This document shows, one piece after another, positions 62,580-64,000 of a DNA stretch of 64,000 bases. Position 1 is the stretch's first letter; every line of letters begins with the position of its first letter. The notes below the pieces were generated by a model. It ran no database searches. It was given only the letters and a program-made list of their open reading frames with translations, and had not been told where the DNA came from. This DNA is from RGIG3009 sp045630285 (GTDB lineage Bacteria; Bacillota; Clostridia; Oscillospirales; Acutalibacteraceae): the NCBI GenBank assembly GCA_045630285.1, contig JAZQSX010000061.1:124001-188000 (forward strand), written 5' to 3'. A program made the position numbers and the translations under genes.

Positions 62580-62730
62580 CTATACACCTTGGGGCGTACG
62601 GACGGGTGGGTCCTGCGCGACGGCGACCCGTGAACCATGTCAGGCGGGGAACCGAGCAGCATTAAGCGGTCTTCTGCCGTGCGCCGCAGGGAGCCTGCTC
62701 GCCCGTACGCCCGAAGGTGTATAGCTCTTT
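62580..62730 (+). ncRNA. ffs: Signal recognition particle RNA, small bacterial type
   Basis: The conserved SRP domain IV core is present around 62632-62670: GTGAACCATGTCAGG, then GGGAACCGAGCAGCA. The flanks pair into one long rod. The ends CTATACACCTT and AAGGTGTATAG are complementary and extend the stem, followed by CTCTTTTT, so the closing stem probably doubles as the terminator. The length of about 145-150 nt exceeds the 114-nt E. coli 4.5S RNA. Position directly before dnaX is common in Firmicutes. Confidence 0.9.
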
Positions 62731-62758
62731 TTATGGCCAAAGAAGGGAGTGATCCGGT

Positions 62759-64000
62759 TTGTATCAGGTGCTGTACCGCAAATGGCGTCCGCAGACGTTT
62801 ACTGAGGTTTACGGACAACCTGCCGTTACCACGGCGCTGAAAAATGAATTGCGCACCGGCCGTTTGGCGCACGCCTACCTGTTTACCGGTTCGCGTGGCA
62901 CAGGTAAGACATCTTGTGCCAAGATTTTGGCCAAGGCTGTTAATTGCCTGAATCTTCACGATGGCGATCCGTGTAACGAGTGCGACAACTGCCGTGGAAT
63001 TGATGCCGGAACGATTTTGGACGTTTTGGAAATCGATGCCGCTTCCAATAACGGCGTGGACAACATTCGTGATCTGCGCGATGAGGTAAACTTTTCACCT
63101 TCGATCGCTAAATATCGTGTGTATATCATCGACGAGGTCCATATGCTGTCGGCAGGCGCATTTAATGCGCTGCTGAAAACGCTGGAAGAACCGCCGGAGC
63201 ATGTGATTTTCATTCTGGCTACCACCGAGGTCCACAAGCTGCCTGCGACGATCTTGTCCCGATGCCAGCGTTTTGATTTCGGTCGTATTCCGGCGGAGGA
63301 GATCAGCGCACGTTTGAAATACGTGGCAGAGCAGGAACAGTTCACACTGGCAGACGATGCAGCGTTGCTGATTGCACGTCTGGCGGATGGTGGCTTGCGT
63401 GATGCATTGTCGCTGTTGGATCAGTGCTTGTCTCGTTCGCATACTGTGACCGCTGCCCTGGTGGCAGAGGCGACCGGCATGGCGGGCCGCGAGTATTTGT
63501 TCCGCTTGGCTTCGGCGATTCGCTGTCAGGACGGCGCAGGTGCTTTGACACTGCTCAATTCGCTGTACGAAGGCTCAAAGGATATGGAGCGTTTGTGCGT
63601 CGAAATGGTGGATTTTTATCGCAATTTGATGATTATGAAGAGTGTCGGCGATCCCGGTGCGCTGATTGTGATGTCGCCTGACGAACTGACCGAGCTGCGG
63701 CAGGAGGCCGATGCGCTGTCGCTCGAGACGATTCTGCACATTATGGATGTGCTGCAGCACACTTTGAACCGACTGAAAAGCGGTGTGTCCCGTCGTGTGG
63801 AAATGGAAACGACGATGCTTCGCTTGTGCGACCCTCGCTTGGATACCACGCCCGAAAGCTTGCTGCGGCGCATTGAAGCGTTGGAGATGCGCCCCGTTTC
63901 GGTTGTTCCCACCGCTGCTGCGACGGTAGTACCGAGCGAAGAAGCACCTGCCGTTCAACCGACGGTGTCTGATGCTTTGAAAGAAGAGCCCGAGGAGCCA
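62759..64000 (+). CDS. dnaX: DNA polymerase III subunit gamma/tau (3' end outside window)
   Basis: 414 residues are visible of the clamp-loader ATPase. It starts MYQVLYRKWRPQTF, the canonical DnaX beginning, but from a TTG codon (62759). GGAG lies 9 bp upstream, which fixes the start. Walker A is GSRGTGKTS near residue 42. A four-Cys zinc module (C-x8-C-x2-C-x2-C) follows near 62, and Walker B is VYIIDEVHML near 120. The variable linker has just begun at the window edge. Whether gamma is made by frameshifting cannot be seen. Confidence 0.95.
   Translation, partial: MYQVLYRKWRPQTFTEVYGQPAVTTALKNELRTGRLAHAYLFTGSRGTGKTSCAKILAKAVNCLNLHDGDPCNECDNCRGIDAGTILDVLEIDAASNNGVDNIRDLRDEVNFSPSIAKYRVYIIDEVHMLSAGAFNALLKTLEEPPEHVIFILATTEVHKLPATILSRCQRFDFGRIPAEEISARLKYVAEQEQFTLADDAALLIARLADGGLRDALSLLDQCLSRSHTVTAALVAEATGMAGREYLFRLASAIRCQDGAGALTLLNSLYEGSKDMERLCVEMVDFYRNLMIMKSVGDPGALIVMSPDELTELRQEADALSLETILHIMDVLQHTLNRLKSGVSRRVEMETTMLRLCDPRLDTTPESLLRRIEALEMRPVSVVPTAAATVVPSEEAPAVQPTVSDALKEEPEEP

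Overview
The window looks like a chromosome segment of an anaerobic gut-type Clostridia bacterium, most plausibly Oscillospiraceae/Ruminococcaceae. Pointers are a SCIFF ranthipeptide precursor with its radical SAM maturase, a complete rnfCDGEAB operon, a fermentative AdhE, Thr-rich lipoprotein linkers, a sortase-type surface protein and an LTA-synthase-like enzyme. It is a Gram-positive-type genome with fairly balanced base composition, except for one AT-rich insert at 26.3-28.7 kb.

Layout. 0-3 kb: SCIFF peptide, its maturase and an overlapping PLP decarboxylase-like gene. 3-11 kb (minus): a transglutaminase-like lipoprotein with a tiny downstream gene, an ECF sigma factor fused to a membrane segment and a repeat ectodomain, and a serine palmitoyltransferase-like/SDR pair (predicted sphingoid-base synthesis). 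11-19 kb: tRNA-Ser with an odd duplicated 3' end, trmL, glycogen phosphorylase, a symporter-amidohydrolase-PHP operon and a Nudix hydrolase. 19-26 kb: M14 peptidase, then NusG-II protein, Gx transporter and the Rnf complex. 26-28.7 kb: tRNA-Met, -Glu and -Val, and a decayed 2.3-kb element integrated at tRNA-Val. 28.7-34.8 kb: N-acyl-D-amino-acid deacylase, a putative glycosidase, tRNA-Arg with a second copy of the odd tRNA-linked element, and an LTA-synthase-like enzyme.

34.9-53.9 kb is dominated by nucleic-acid and nucleotide genes: a double-domain 5'-nucleotidase-like lipoprotein, a deoxyribonucleotidase/guanylate-kinase fusion, a CUT1-type ABC transporter, a secreted thermonuclease-like lipoprotein and two OB-fold-repeat surface proteins. 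A convergent operon follows with deoC, deoD, a uridine-phosphorylase-type gene, two DHH phosphoesterases and surE. Together they read as a pathway from extracellular DNA to deoxyribose phosphate and acetaldehyde; AdhE encoded downstream could reduce the acetaldehyde. That integrated reading is inference.

54-64 kb: a PurF paralogue without the catalytic cysteine, a LysR regulator, adhE, a small kinase-like gene, an O-antigen-ligase-like protein, apbE (which could flavinylate Rnf), the SRP RNA and the start of dnaX, which runs off the window.

The strongest unexplained structure is a roughly 190-bp element seen twice, downstream of tRNA-Ser and tRNA-Arg. Each copy carries a 17-nt inverted copy of its own host tRNA's 3' arm, a shared core with a conserved hairpin, and a direct duplication of the tRNA 3' end plus terminator. 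No rRNA or CRISPR array was seen.
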